Assembly: GCF_037076455.1 (NCBI RefSeq)
Contig: NZ_AP028679.1
Location: forward strand, 1,503,501-1,567,500
DNA length: 64,000 bases
Direction: 5' to 3'
Origin: Desulfoferula mesophila
Lineage (GTDB): Bacteria; Desulfobacterota; Desulfarculia; Desulfarculales; Desulfarculaceae
Both the position numbers and the translations under genes were made by a program. The notes below the pieces were generated by a model, which saw only the letters and a program-made list of their open reading frames with translations, did not search any database and was not told where the DNA came from. How positions within the stretch are numbered: the stretch's first letter is position 1; the number at the start of each line of letters is the position of its first letter. Positions 17,735 through 26,121 of the stretch are shown one piece after another.

Positions 17735-19042
17735 ATGCCAAACGGCGAGACCCAAAAATTCGACAGCCTGGTGTTGGGCGGGGGCATAGCCGGCCTGGCC
17801 GCGGCCCTGGACCTGGCCGACGCCGGCTACAAGGTGGCCGTGGTGGAGCGCGACGCCACCATCGGCGGCAAGATGATCCGCCTGTCCAAGGTGTTTCCCA
17901 CCCTGGACTGCGCCAGCTGCATCACCACCCCCAAGATGGCCGCGGCGGCCCACCACCCCAACATCACCCTGTTCACCCTGTGCCGCCTGGAAGGGGCCGA
18001 GCGCGCGGACGGCCAGGTGCGGGCCCGCATCACCCAACTGCCCCGCTACGTGGACCCGGCCAAGTGCATCGGCTGCCGCCAGTGCGAGTACGAGTGCCCG
18101 GTGATGGTGCCCGACCAGGAGCAGGGCGGCTTCACCGCCCGCAAGGCCATCTACATTCCCTTTTCCAACGCCATACCCCAGTTGGCCCTCATCGACCGCG
18201 AAAGCTGCATGATGTGCGGCAAGTGCTCCTCCATCTGCCCCACCGGCGCGGTGGACCAGCTCATGACCGAGCGGGAGTTCTTCATCGAGGCCGACACCAT
18301 GGTGCTCTCCACCGGTTTCGAGCTGATGGAAGACTTCCCGGCCCGGGCCTACGGTGCGCCGGGCCTGGGGGATAACGTGATCTCCAGCCTGCAGATGGAG
18401 CGCCTGCTGGCCCCCCACGGCCCCTACATGCGCGTGCTCCGGCCCGGCGACGGCAAGGAGCCCGAGTCGGTGGCCTTTATCCAGTGCGCGGGCAGCCGCG
18501 ATTTGCAGTTGGGCAAGTCTTACTGCTCGCGGGTGTGCTGCATGTACGCCATCAAGCAGGCCATGCTGCTCTCGGGATCCCTGCCCCTGGCCGACCTGAC
18601 CATCTACTACATGGACATCCGGGCCTTCGGCAAAAACTACGAGCAGTTTTACAACAACGCCAAGGCCATGGGCGTGGAGTTCGTCAAGGCCAAGCCCATC
18701 ATCGCGGGCAACAACCCCGACGGTTCGGTGGTGCTGCGCTACGAGGACCAGGAAGGCGGTACCGGCGCGGTGAGCCGGGAGCACGATCTGGTGGTGCTCT
18801 CCCTGGCCATGCTGCCCGCCTTCGCGCCGGAGCGGATCGTGCCGGTCAGCGCGGCCTCTGACGGCTTCATCGACGTGCCCCAGCCCAAGCTGGCCCCCAC
18901 CCTCACCGAGGCGGCGGGGGTGTTCACCTGCGGCGCGGCGGCCGGGCCCAAGGACATCGTGGACTCTATCGCCGAAGCGGGCGCGGCGGCGCTGGGCGCG
19001 GCCAAGTACCTGGCCGCCAAGCGCGGCGGCCAAGCGGCCTGA
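17735..19042 (+). CDS. HdrA-like flavoprotein with two [4Fe-4S] ferredoxin clusters
   Basis: A 435-residue FAD protein of the HdrA/QmoA group. The dinucleotide-binding GGGIAGL motif is at the N terminus. A CASC pair (Cys59, Cys62) matches the HdrA cluster region. Two complete ferredoxin motifs follow (Cys111/114/117/121 and Cys158/161/164/168). A later CSRVCCMYAIKQA motif is typical of HdrA. Such proteins split or merge electron pairs at FAD. It is shorter than the second copy (631 residues), lacking that protein's N-terminal CxC domain. Confidence 0.9.
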   Translation: MPNGETQKFDSLVLGGGIAGLAAALDLADAGYKVAVVERDATIGGKMIRLSKVFPTLDCASCITTPKMAAAAHHPNITLFTLCRLEGAERADGQVRARITQLPRYVDPAKCIGCRQCEYECPVMVPDQEQGGFTARKAIYIPFSNAIPQLALIDRESCMMCGKCSSICPTGAVDQLMTEREFFIEADTMVLSTGFELMEDFPARAYGAPGLGDNVISSLQMERLLAPHGPYMRVLRPGDGKEPESVAFIQCAGSRDLQLGKSYCSRVCCMYAIKQAMLLSGSLPLADLTIYYMDIRAFGKNYEQFYNNAKAMGVEFVKAKPIIAGNNPDGSVVLRYEDQEGGTGAVSREHDLVVLSLAMLPAFAPERIVPVSAASDGFIDVPQPKLAPTLTEAAGVFTCGAAAGPKDIVDSIAEAGAAALGAAKYLAAKRGGQAA

Positions 19043-19059
19043 GCCAAGGAGACGAGATT

Positions 19060-20955
19060 ATGAGCAAGCTTATCGACGGCCAGGAACCGCCCAAGATCGG
19101 GGTCTATGTCTGTCACTGCGGCGGCAACATCTCCGACCACGTGGAAGTGGCCAAGGTGGTGGAGCAGGCCGGCGGCCTGGCCAACGTCACCGTGGCCCGG
19201 GACAACAGCTTCATGTGCTCCGATCCGGGGCAGGAGCTGATCATCGAGGACATCAAGTCGGGCAAGGTCAACCGCATCGTGGTGGCCTCCTGCGCCCCGT
19301 CCCTGCACGAGACCACCTTCCGGGGGGCCATCGCCCGGGCCGGGCTCAACCCCTACCTCTATGAGCACGCCAACATCCGCGAGCAGGTCTCCTGGGTGCA
19401 CCACGGCGAGGGGGCCACGGCCAAGGCCGCCGCCCTGGTGGCCGCGGCGGTGGGCAAGGCCGGCGAGCTGGAGGCCCTGGAGCCCATCCGGGTGGAGGCC
19501 GAGGCCCACGCCACGGTGCTGGGCGGCGGCGTGGCCGGCATGAGCGCGGCCCGCGACCTGGCCGCCCAGGGCCTCAAGGTGGCCCTGGTGGAAAAGAGCC
19601 CCTTCCTGGGCGGGCAGGTGGCCCAGTTGGACAAGACCTTCCCCAGCGGCGAGGCGGCCGGAGAGGTGCTGAGCGCCCTGGCCGCCCAGGTGTTGGGCGA
19701 CGAGCGCATCACCGTCTACACCTGCGCCGAGCTGAGCGAGTACTCCGGCTACGTGGGGAGCTTCAAGCTCAAGATCCGGCGCACCCCGCCCATGGGCGAA
19801 GACCTGGAGCGCCTGGGCTTGGCGGGCGACGCCGCCAGCGGCCAGTTCGTGCCCTTCGTGGGGGTGGTCGCCGGGCCCGCGCCCCAGGCCGCCGAGGAGG
19901 TGGAGCTGGTCAGCGGGGCCATGGTCCTGGCCACCGGGTTCGAGCACTACACCCCGGCGATGGGCGAGTACGGCTACGCCGAGATGCCCGAGGTCATTAC
20001 CCTGCCCGAGCTCATCCGCATCATGGCCGACGAGTCGCTCGGCGGCGAGCAACTGGTGGTCAACGGCAAGGCCATTAACAGCCTGGCCCTGATCCACTGC
20101 GTGGGCAGCCGCCAGATTCCGGGGGTGCACCAGCCCGGCCCCAGCGGCCAGCTGAACCAGCACTGCTCCCGGGTGTGCTGCACCGCCACCCTGCAGGCGG
20201 CCTGCGAGTTGCGCGAGAGGTTCCCCGAGACCAACGTGTTCGAGCTCTACCGCGACATCCGCACCTATGGCCGGGGACACGAGGAGTATTACCTGAACGC
20301 CGGCCGCTCCGGGGTGATCTTCGCCCGCTTCGAGCCCGAGGCCCCGCCGGTGATAACCGCGGGCGGCGAGGACAGCGCCCTCACCGTGACCGTGCCGGAC
20401 AAGCTTTTGGCCGGGGAGGAGCTGGCCATCGGGGTGGACCTGGTGGTGCTGGCCGTGGGCATGGAGCCCCGGGACAACCAGTCCCTGGTGGAGAAGATGA
20501 AGCTGCCGGTGGGCGCGGACCGTTTCCTCCTGGAGGTGCATCCCAAGCTGCGCCCGGTGGAGCTGCCCTCGGCGGGCATCTACCTGGCCGGGGCCTGCCA
20601 GGCCCCCATGGACACCTCCGAGGCGGCCAACGCGGCGGGCGCGGCGGCGGCCAAGGCCGGGGCCATCCTGAGCGCCGGTTTCGTGGAGCTGGATCCCTTC
20701 GTGGCCGAGGTGGACCAGAGCAAGTGCGTGGGCAGCGGAGCCTGCCTGGCCGCCTGCCTGGCCGACGACGCCATCGAGATGATCGACACCCCGGAGGGCA
20801 AGAGGGCCCAGGTAAACCCGGCCCTGTGCATGGGCTGCGGGGTGTGCGTGGCCGCCTGCGAGCAGGGGGCCATCGAGCTGGCCGGTTGGACCCTGGGCCA
20901 ATACGAGTCCATGGTGGACGCCATCGTGGCCCAAGCCCTGCCGCAAGGAGCGTAA
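19060..20955 (+). CDS. HdrA-like flavoprotein, long form with altered C-terminal ferredoxin
   Basis: A 631-residue HdrA. An N-terminal iron-sulfur domain (VCHCGGN, Cys18 and Cys20, with further Cys in MCSDPG and SCAPSLHE) is followed by a FAD domain (GGGVAGM) and the CSRVCCTATLQA motif. Two ferredoxin motifs lie at the C terminus. In the first (Cys556, Cys562, Cys566) the expected second Cys is Ser559 and the usual Pro is Leu, so a standard [4Fe-4S] cluster is doubtful. The second (590, 593, 596, 600) is complete. Two different HdrA proteins side by side suggest a heterodimer, as in Qmo. Confidence 0.92.
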   Translation: MSKLIDGQEPPKIGVYVCHCGGNISDHVEVAKVVEQAGGLANVTVARDNSFMCSDPGQELIIEDIKSGKVNRIVVASCAPSLHETTFRGAIARAGLNPYLYEHANIREQVSWVHHGEGATAKAAALVAAAVGKAGELEALEPIRVEAEAHATVLGGGVAGMSAARDLAAQGLKVALVEKSPFLGGQVAQLDKTFPSGEAAGEVLSALAAQVLGDERITVYTCAELSEYSGYVGSFKLKIRRTPPMGEDLERLGLAGDAASGQFVPFVGVVAGPAPQAAEEVELVSGAMVLATGFEHYTPAMGEYGYAEMPEVITLPELIRIMADESLGGEQLVVNGKAINSLALIHCVGSRQIPGVHQPGPSGQLNQHCSRVCCTATLQAACELRERFPETNVFELYRDIRTYGRGHEEYYLNAGRSGVIFARFEPEAPPVITAGGEDSALTVTVPDKLLAGEELAIGVDLVVLAVGMEPRDNQSLVEKMKLPVGADRFLLEVHPKLRPVELPSAGIYLAGACQAPMDTSEAANAAGAAAAKAGAILSAGFVELDPFVAEVDQSKCVGSGACLAACLADDAIEMIDTPEGKRAQVNPALCMGCGVCVAACEQGAIELAGWTLGQYESMVDAIVAQALPQGA

Positions 20956-21254
20956 TGATGCAAGACAACGAGCGCAAGCAGGCCCTGAAGCATATCAAGG
21001 AAAAGCGGGCCCCCTACATCAAGGCGGCGGCCGCCCGGTCCATACAGCAGAAAAAGGACTTGAAGCTAATCAAGGAACGCCTGGCCCAGGGCCCGGCCAC
21101 TCCCCTGGAGCTGGCCCAGGACATCGGGATGCCGCCCAAACAGGCCATGTGGTACCTGGCGGCCATGCGCAAGTACGGCATGGTCGGCGAGGCCGCCAAG
21201 AGCGGCGATTACTTCACCTATGAGTTGATTACCCCCGACCCCGCCGCCTGCTGA
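20955..21254 (+). CDS. Small winged-helix-like protein in the Hdr operon
   Basis: A 99-residue protein with a basic N-terminal half (many Lys/Arg helices) and a helix-turn-helix/winged-helix pattern in TPLELAQDIGMPPKQAMWYL, followed by a YGMVGEAAKSGDYFTYEL wing. I do not recognise a named family. It could be a local transcription factor or an assembly/adaptor protein. Its start overlaps the HdrA stop by one base (ATG at 20955; the next ATG at 20958 is better spaced from GGAG). Its conserved position inside an enzyme operon is notable. Confidence 0.75.
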   Translation: MMQDNERKQALKHIKEKRAPYIKAAAARSIQQKKDLKLIKERLAQGPATPLELAQDIGMPPKQAMWYLAAMRKYGMVGEAAKSGDYFTYELITPDPAAC

Positions 21255-21300
21255 TCGGGCGAGGCCGAACCAAAACAAAAGTCTGGAAAGGATTCATACC

Positions 21301-21672
21301 ATGTCCGAGAAAACCGAAAAGATCGTCTACATCTCCACCAACGGCGGCGAAAACCCGGAGAAAGCCACCTTGCCCTTTGTGCTGGCCAACGCGGCGTTGG
21401 CCATGGACGTGGAAGCTGTGGTGGCCCTGCAGGGCCCGGCGGTCACCCTGGCCAAGGGGGACTGCCTCAAGCACGTGTTCGCCGCCGGTCTGCCGCCCTT
21501 GCACGAGTTGGTGGAGAGCTTCCTGGAGCAGGGCGGCGTCTTGATGGTCTGCGTGCCCTGCATCAAAGAGCGCCAGATCGACCAGGCTGACCTCATCGAG
21601 GGCGCGGTGCCCATGGCCGCGGCCAAGTTGACCGCGGAGATTCTCTCGGCCAACGCCACCCTGGTTTACTAG
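21301..21672 (+). CDS. DsrE-family sulfur-transfer protein
   Basis: A 123-residue protein of the DsrE/DsrF/TusD superfamily, whose members bind sulfane sulfur and exchange it with TusA. It starts with the typical IVYISTNGGENPEKATLPFVLANAAL helix-strand pattern. Cys84 and Cys87 lie in MVCVPCIKERQI, at the position of the DsrE active-site cysteine; Cys57 is another candidate. The cysteine spacing (CxxC) is unusual and may allow disulfide formation. It lies between the winged-helix protein and the HdrCB-like subunit. Confidence 0.85.
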   Translation: MSEKTEKIVYISTNGGENPEKATLPFVLANAALAMDVEAVVALQGPAVTLAKGDCLKHVFAAGLPPLHELVESFLEQGGVLMVCVPCIKERQIDQADLIEGAVPMAAAKLTAEILSANATLVY

Positions 21673-21700
21673 AGCCAAGCAAGCGCGTGGAGGAGCCCCC

Positions 21701-22846
21701 ATGGCGGAATTCCCCTTTCTGGAAGTAAACGAGGCCATCCGGCTATACGGCGGCGAGGACCTCAACGCCTGCATGCAGTGCGGCTTGTGCGCCTCGGTCT
21801 GCCCTTGGCGGGAGGTGGAGAGCCCATTTTTCGCCCGCCAGATGATCCGTATGGGCCAGCTGGGGCTGGAAGGCTACGAGTCAGACGAGGTGCTTTTCGG
21901 CTGCACCACCTGCGACAAGTGCGTGATCAACTGCCCGCGGGAGGTGGACATCATCGGCATCATGCGGGCCATGCGCTCCATGGTGAGCGAGGCCGGCATT
22001 CGGCCCGAGACTCTCAAGGCGGCCAGCGGTTCCTGTCACGCCAACGGCAACCCCTGGTCCGGCAAGCGCGAAGACCGCTTGGCCTGGACCAAGGGGATCG
22101 AGGTGCCCAAGTACGGCCCGGACACCGAGTATCTGCTGTTCGTGTGCTGCACCTCCTGCTACGACCAGCGCAGCCAGAACATCGCCCGCAGCCTGGTCAA
22201 GCTTCTGGACGCGGCCGGGGTCTCCTACGGCATCATCGGCCAGGAGGAGAGCTGCTGCGGCGAGAGCATCCGCAAAAGCGGCGACGAGGAGCTGTTTAAT
22301 AAGCTGGCGACCTCCAACATCGAGCTGTTCGCCCGCGAGGGGGTCAAGAAGATCATCACCACCAGCCCCCACTGCCTCAAGACCTTTACCAGCGAATACC
22401 CCGAACTGGGCGGCGACTACGAGGTGGTGCACTCCAGCCAGCTGTTGGCCCACCTGGTGAGCGAGGGTAAGCTCAAGCTCAAGGGCAAGGACGGCCGCAA
22501 GGTGGCTTTCCACGATCCCTGCTACCTGGGCCGCCACAGCAACGTGTTCAGCGAGCCCCGCGAGCTGTTGGACGCGGCCGGAGCCGAGGTGGTGCCCATG
22601 GCCCGCGAGGAGAAGTTCTCCCTGTGCTGCGGCGGCGGAGGCGGCCGGGTGTGGATGGAGACCCCCCAGGAGCAGCGTTTCAGCGTGCTTCGGGTGCAGG
22701 AAGCCGCCCAGGCCGGGGCCGAGGTGTTGGCCACCTCCTGCCCCTATTGCATCTCTTTGTTGGAGGACAGCCGCAAGACCGAGGGTCTGGAAGATTCCCT
22801 GGAGGTCCTGGAGGTCAGCGAGCTTCTGGCCCGCGACCTGGCCTGA
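21701..22846 (+). CDS. Fused HdrC-HdrB (HdrD-like) subunit
   Basis: A 381-residue protein joining an HdrC-type domain (two ferredoxin motifs, CMQCGLCASVC and CTTCDKCVINC, residues about 24-85) to an HdrB-type domain with two CCG repeats. The second repeat (DPC, LCCGGGGG, CPYC) has the full set of cysteines that in methanogen HdrB holds a non-cubane [4Fe-4S] cluster. The first (CCTSC, SCCGES, SPHC) is also largely intact, ending in a single Cys rather than CxxC. In this operon it is the probable catalytic site for a disulfide, persulfide or thiol substrate, with electrons from HdrA. Confidence 0.9.
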   Translation: MAEFPFLEVNEAIRLYGGEDLNACMQCGLCASVCPWREVESPFFARQMIRMGQLGLEGYESDEVLFGCTTCDKCVINCPREVDIIGIMRAMRSMVSEAGIRPETLKAASGSCHANGNPWSGKREDRLAWTKGIEVPKYGPDTEYLLFVCCTSCYDQRSQNIARSLVKLLDAAGVSYGIIGQEESCCGESIRKSGDEELFNKLATSNIELFAREGVKKIITTSPHCLKTFTSEYPELGGDYEVVHSSQLLAHLVSEGKLKLKGKDGRKVAFHDPCYLGRHSNVFSEPRELLDAAGAEVVPMAREEKFSLCCGGGGGRVWMETPQEQRFSVLRVQEAAQAGAEVLATSCPYCISLLEDSRKTEGLEDSLEVLEVSELLARDLA

Positions 22847-22884
22847 GAGGCCGTCCCCCGGAGCCGACACGATTGGAGAAGAGC

Positions 22885-23517
22885 ATGGCTAACCCTGATT
22901 TCAGCAACACGGCCATCGTGGCCTGCGGCACCCTGAGCCCGGAGCTCAAGCATCTCCAGGCCGAGGGATTTTTGAACGCGGGCAAGATCGTCTACACCAC
23001 CCCCGGCCTGCACCAGAACTGCCCCGAGCTGGAGCGCCAGCTCACCGAGGCGGTGAAGCGGGTCGAGGATGACTACGACAAGGTCATCGTGATCTACGGC
23101 GGCAAGTACTGCTACGTCAACGCCGCCGACCCTACCCGCACCATGGCCAAGATCATCGACGAGCTGGGCCCCAAGGTGGTGCGGGTGCAGGCCACCCACT
23201 GCATGGACATGGTGGCCTCCGAGGCCGAGCGCGACGAGTTGGCCGGAGGCGAGAAGGTGTGGTGGATGACCCCCGGCTGGGTCAAGTATCGCCACAAGGT
23301 CTTCGAGGGCTGGGACAAGGGCATCGCCAACGAGAACTTCCCCCGCCACACCGGCGGGGCCCGGGTCCTGGACGGGGTGGGGCTGTGCGAGCAGTACCTC
23401 AACGAGCAGCCCGAGGAGATCCTGGACTACTCCGACTGGATGGGTATCCCCCTGATGGGGGTGCCGGTGACCCTGGATCGCTTCAAGAAGCTCTTGACCG
23501 ACGCCCTGGAACAATAA
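22885..23517 (+). CDS. DUF1638 family protein
   Basis: A 210-residue cytoplasmic protein. Features that suggest DUF1638 are an N-terminal AIVACGTLSPELK, then GLHQNCPELERQL, a central VIVIYGGKYCYVN with a conserved Cys, and ATHCMDM. The family is uncharacterised and in other genomes often lies beside corrinoid methyltransferase or Hdr genes. Being the last gene of this sigma-54 operon suggests a role with the sulfur/Hdr machinery, perhaps cofactor handling, but this is inference. A strong terminator follows. Confidence 0.75.
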   Translation: MANPDFSNTAIVACGTLSPELKHLQAEGFLNAGKIVYTTPGLHQNCPELERQLTEAVKRVEDDYDKVIVIYGGKYCYVNAADPTRTMAKIIDELGPKVVRVQATHCMDMVASEAERDELAGGEKVWWMTPGWVKYRHKVFEGWDKGIANENFPRHTGGARVLDGVGLCEQYLNEQPEEILDYSDWMGIPLMGVPVTLDRFKKLLTDALEQ

Positions 23518-23550
23518 GCCGCCGACTCCGGCTCGCCATTTTAAGCGCCA

Positions 23551-23593
23551 AAAAAAGCCCCATCCCCGGACGGAAACTCCGCCGGGGATGGGG
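23551..23593. terminator. Rho-independent terminator between convergent operons
   Basis: A perfect 12-bp stem (CCCCATCCCCGG at 23558-23569 with its complement at 23582-23593). Seven A residues on the left provide a T-tract for the minus-strand Liv operon. On the right only short T runs occur, so it works best for the minus strand but may stop both. Confidence 0.85.
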
Positions 23594-23619
23594 TTCGCTG
23601 TTGGAGGGAGGGGTAGGGG

Positions 23620-24453
23620 CTAGACTTCCACCGGTTTGAACACCAGCACGATGGCCATCACGAAGAAGACCATGGCCTCCGAGGCCGGGCCCCAGATGCG
23701 GCCGGTGACCGACATGACCATTCCCAAGGCAAAGGCTGAGATCAAGGTGCCGCGGATGCTGCCCAGGCCACCCACCAGAACGACCGCGAAGCTAAGCAAC
23801 AGCACCTGGAATCCCATGTAGGGGTGCACCGTGGTGATGGGCGCGTAGAGCACCCCGCCCAGAGCGGCCAGGCAGGAACCAAGCACGAACACGATGGAGA
23901 AGTACTTGGCCACGTTGATGCCCAGGCTCAGGGTGGCCTCCTTGTCCTCCAGGCCCGCCACCACGATTTTGCCGATTATGGTCTTGTTGAAGAACAGCTC
24001 CATTCCCAGAGCCACCAACAGCGACAGGCCGATGATCAAAAGGCGATACACCGGAAGATCGACGCCAAAAAAGCCCACCGAGGCGTTGATGGGGTCGGAC
24101 AAGGGGATGGGGGTGGCGCCCCAGATCCACTTGATGGCGTCCACGCCGATGAGCAGCACCGCGTAGGTGGCGATGATGGCGTAGTCGATGGACTCGCCGT
24201 AGAGGCTGCGCACCACGAAGCGCTCGATGACCCAGGCCAGGGGAATGACCCCCAGCACCGCGAAGATGGCCGCAGGGGCGAACCAGCCGCCCAGCATGGG
24301 CATTACCGCCACCAGCACGTAGGCTCCCACGGTGTAGACCAGGGCGTGGGCGAAGTTGACGATGCGCATGGTCCCGAAGGTGAGCGACAGCCCTATGGAG
24401 ATGATGTAGAGGATGCCGCCCAGGGTAAGGCCGTAGGCAATGGTGCTGATCAT
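23620..24453 (-). CDS. Liv-type ABC transporter permease (LivH-like), second system
   Basis: Inner-membrane permease of 277 residues from ATG at 24453, with about eight membrane segments. It shows the IGLSLTFGTMRIVNFAHA N-terminal motif and GGLGSIRGTLISAFALG near the end, both typical of LivH. The start overlaps the LivM-like stop by four bases. It is the last gene of the second Liv operon. Confidence 0.94.
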   Translation of the reverse strand: MISTIAYGLTLGGILYIISIGLSLTFGTMRIVNFAHALVYTVGAYVLVAVMPMLGGWFAPAAIFAVLGVIPLAWVIERFVVRSLYGESIDYAIIATYAVLLIGVDAIKWIWGATPIPLSDPINASVGFFGVDLPVYRLLIIGLSLLVALGMELFFNKTIIGKIVVAGLEDKEATLSLGINVAKYFSIVFVLGSCLAALGGVLYAPITTVHPYMGFQVLLLSFAVVLVGGLGSIRGTLISAFALGMVMSVTGRIWGPASEAMVFFVMAIVLVFKPVEV

Positions 24454-25430
24454 TGGGCCACCTCCACGCCGCGCTTGCGGATGTAGCGGGTCAAGTAACC
24501 CCACACGCCCTCGCGGAACCTGAACACCAGGATGAGCAGGGCGATGCCCAGGAACATTTCCCAGCGTTGGATGTAGTTGGGTAGATAGTTACTGATGAGC
24601 ATGTAGCCGACCCCGCCCACCAGGGCCCCGTAGATGCTGCCCGCCCCGCCGATGAGCACCGCGAAGATCACCTCCACGCTGCGGGTGGGGTCGATGAAGC
24701 TGGGGGTGACGAAGGTGTAGTTGAGAATGCTCAGGCTCCCGGCCAGGGCCGAAAGGGTGGTTGAAAGAACGAAGGCCACCCTCTTGTAACGGGCGGTGTT
24801 GTAGCCCAAAAAGCGGCTGCGGGTTTCGTCTTCCTTGATGGAGCGCAGCAGGATGCCGAAGGGGCTGCCGGTGAGGCGCTTGACCAAAAGGACCGACCCC
24901 AGCAGGCACAGCAAACAGAAGCCGAACACCACCGCCGGGTTGGCGAAGTCCACGCCCAGCACCGGGCTGAAGAAGGCGGCCATGCCGTCTTCGCCGCCGG
25001 TCCAGTGGGACAGGGCGATGAGCGCCAGGAAAAAACCCAGCTGGTTGAAGGCCAGGTTGATCAGCGCGAAGCAGGCCCCGGTGGTGCGCATGATGATGGG
25101 GGCCAGCAGGACCCCCACCAGGGCGCCCGCGGCCAGGGCCACGGCGATGGCCACCAGGGGATTGCCCGTGAGGTGCTCGGCGGTCAGGGCCGCCGCGTAG
25201 GCCCCAACGCCCAGGTAGAGCATGTGGCCGAAGGACAGGCGGCCCAAATAGCCGTAGAGCAGGTCGAAGGCCAGGACGAATATGCAGAAGATGATGAAGT
25301 CGGTGGTGCGCTGAATGTTGATCATCCAGGCCAGCAGCACGAAGGCCGCCGCGATAAGGGCAAGGTCGAACCTGGCCAGCTTGGGCCAGAAGCCGGTCCG
25401 CCTCGCCGCGGATTGCTTGTTCGCGCTCAT
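24450..25430 (-). CDS. Liv-type ABC transporter permease (LivM-like), second system
   Basis: Inner-membrane permease of 326 residues starting at ATG 25430. It has a basic cytoplasmic N terminus, then about nine membrane segments. The LSFGHMLYLGVGAYAAAL motif, the coupling loop (LLRSIKEDETRSRFLGYNTARYK) and GGAGSIYGALVGG are typical of LivM. The start overlaps the LivF stop (ATGA-type), indicating coupled translation. Confidence 0.94.
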   Translation of the reverse strand: MSANKQSAARRTGFWPKLARFDLALIAAAFVLLAWMINIQRTTDFIIFCIFVLAFDLLYGYLGRLSFGHMLYLGVGAYAAALTAEHLTGNPLVAIAVALAAGALVGVLLAPIIMRTTGACFALINLAFNQLGFFLALIALSHWTGGEDGMAAFFSPVLGVDFANPAVVFGFCLLCLLGSVLLVKRLTGSPFGILLRSIKEDETRSRFLGYNTARYKRVAFVLSTTLSALAGSLSILNYTFVTPSFIDPTRSVEVIFAVLIGGAGSIYGALVGGVGYMLISNYLPNYIQRWEMFLGIALLILVFRFREGVWGYLTRYIRKRGVEVAQ

Positions 25431-26119
25431 AGGTATTGCTCCAACAGGGCCTGGTCCTGAATCTCGGCCGCGGTGGTGAGGTGGGCGGGGATGCCGCCTT
25501 CCTTCATGGCGTAGACCCGGTCGGCCAGGCGGCACACCACCGGCAGGTTCTGCTCCACGATGACCATGGACACGGTGCCTTTGATGCGATCGAGCACCTT
25601 GAACACCTCCTCGATGATGCCCGCGGCCAAGCCCTCGGTGGGCTCGTCGATGAGCAGCAGGCGGGGAGAGCCCACCAGGGCCCGGCCCAGCAGGAGCAGC
25701 TGCCGCTGTCCGCCGGAAAGGCCGCCCGCCGGCTTGTCCATGAAGCGGGTGATCTTGGGATAGATGCCCACCACCTTGTCGATGGCCTCGGACAGGGGTT
25801 CGCCGGTGGGGTAGGCGGCGAGCTGGATGTTTTCGCGCACCGTCAGCTTGGCGAACACCCGCTTGTCCTGAAACACATAGCGCACCCCCTTCTGGGCCAT
25901 CTTCTCCGGCGGGGTGCCGTTGACCGGCTCGCTGTCCAGGGTGATGGCTCCCTGGGTGGGGGTCATGAAACCGGCGATGGTGCGCATCAGGGTGGTCTTG
26001 CCGGCCCCGTTGCGCCCCACCACGAAAACCATCTCGCCCCGGTCTATCTCCAGGGACACTCCGTGCAGCACTTGGGCGTGCCCATAGGCCACGTTGATGT
26101 TTTCCACTTTTAGGAGCAT
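25427..26119 (-). CDS. Liv-type ABC transporter ATP-binding protein (LivF-like), second system
   Basis: A 230-residue ATPase with canonical Walker A (GRNGAGKTT), signature (LSGGQRQ) and Walker B (LLLIDEPTEGL). The VIVEQNLPVVCRLADR segment is typical of LivF. It is two bases downstream of the LivG-like gene. The best described use of this family is amino acid or amide import; substrate choice lies with the binding protein at 26969. Confidence 0.94.
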   Translation of the reverse strand: MLLKVENINVAYGHAQVLHGVSLEIDRGEMVFVVGRNGAGKTTLMRTIAGFMTPTQGAITLDSEPVNGTPPEKMAQKGVRYVFQDKRVFAKLTVRENIQLAAYPTGEPLSEAIDKVVGIYPKITRFMDKPAGGLSGGQRQLLLLGRALVGSPRLLLIDEPTEGLAAGIIEEVFKVLDRIKGTVSMVIVEQNLPVVCRLADRVYAMKEGGIPAHLTTAAEIQDQALLEQYL

Positions 26120-26121
26120 GG

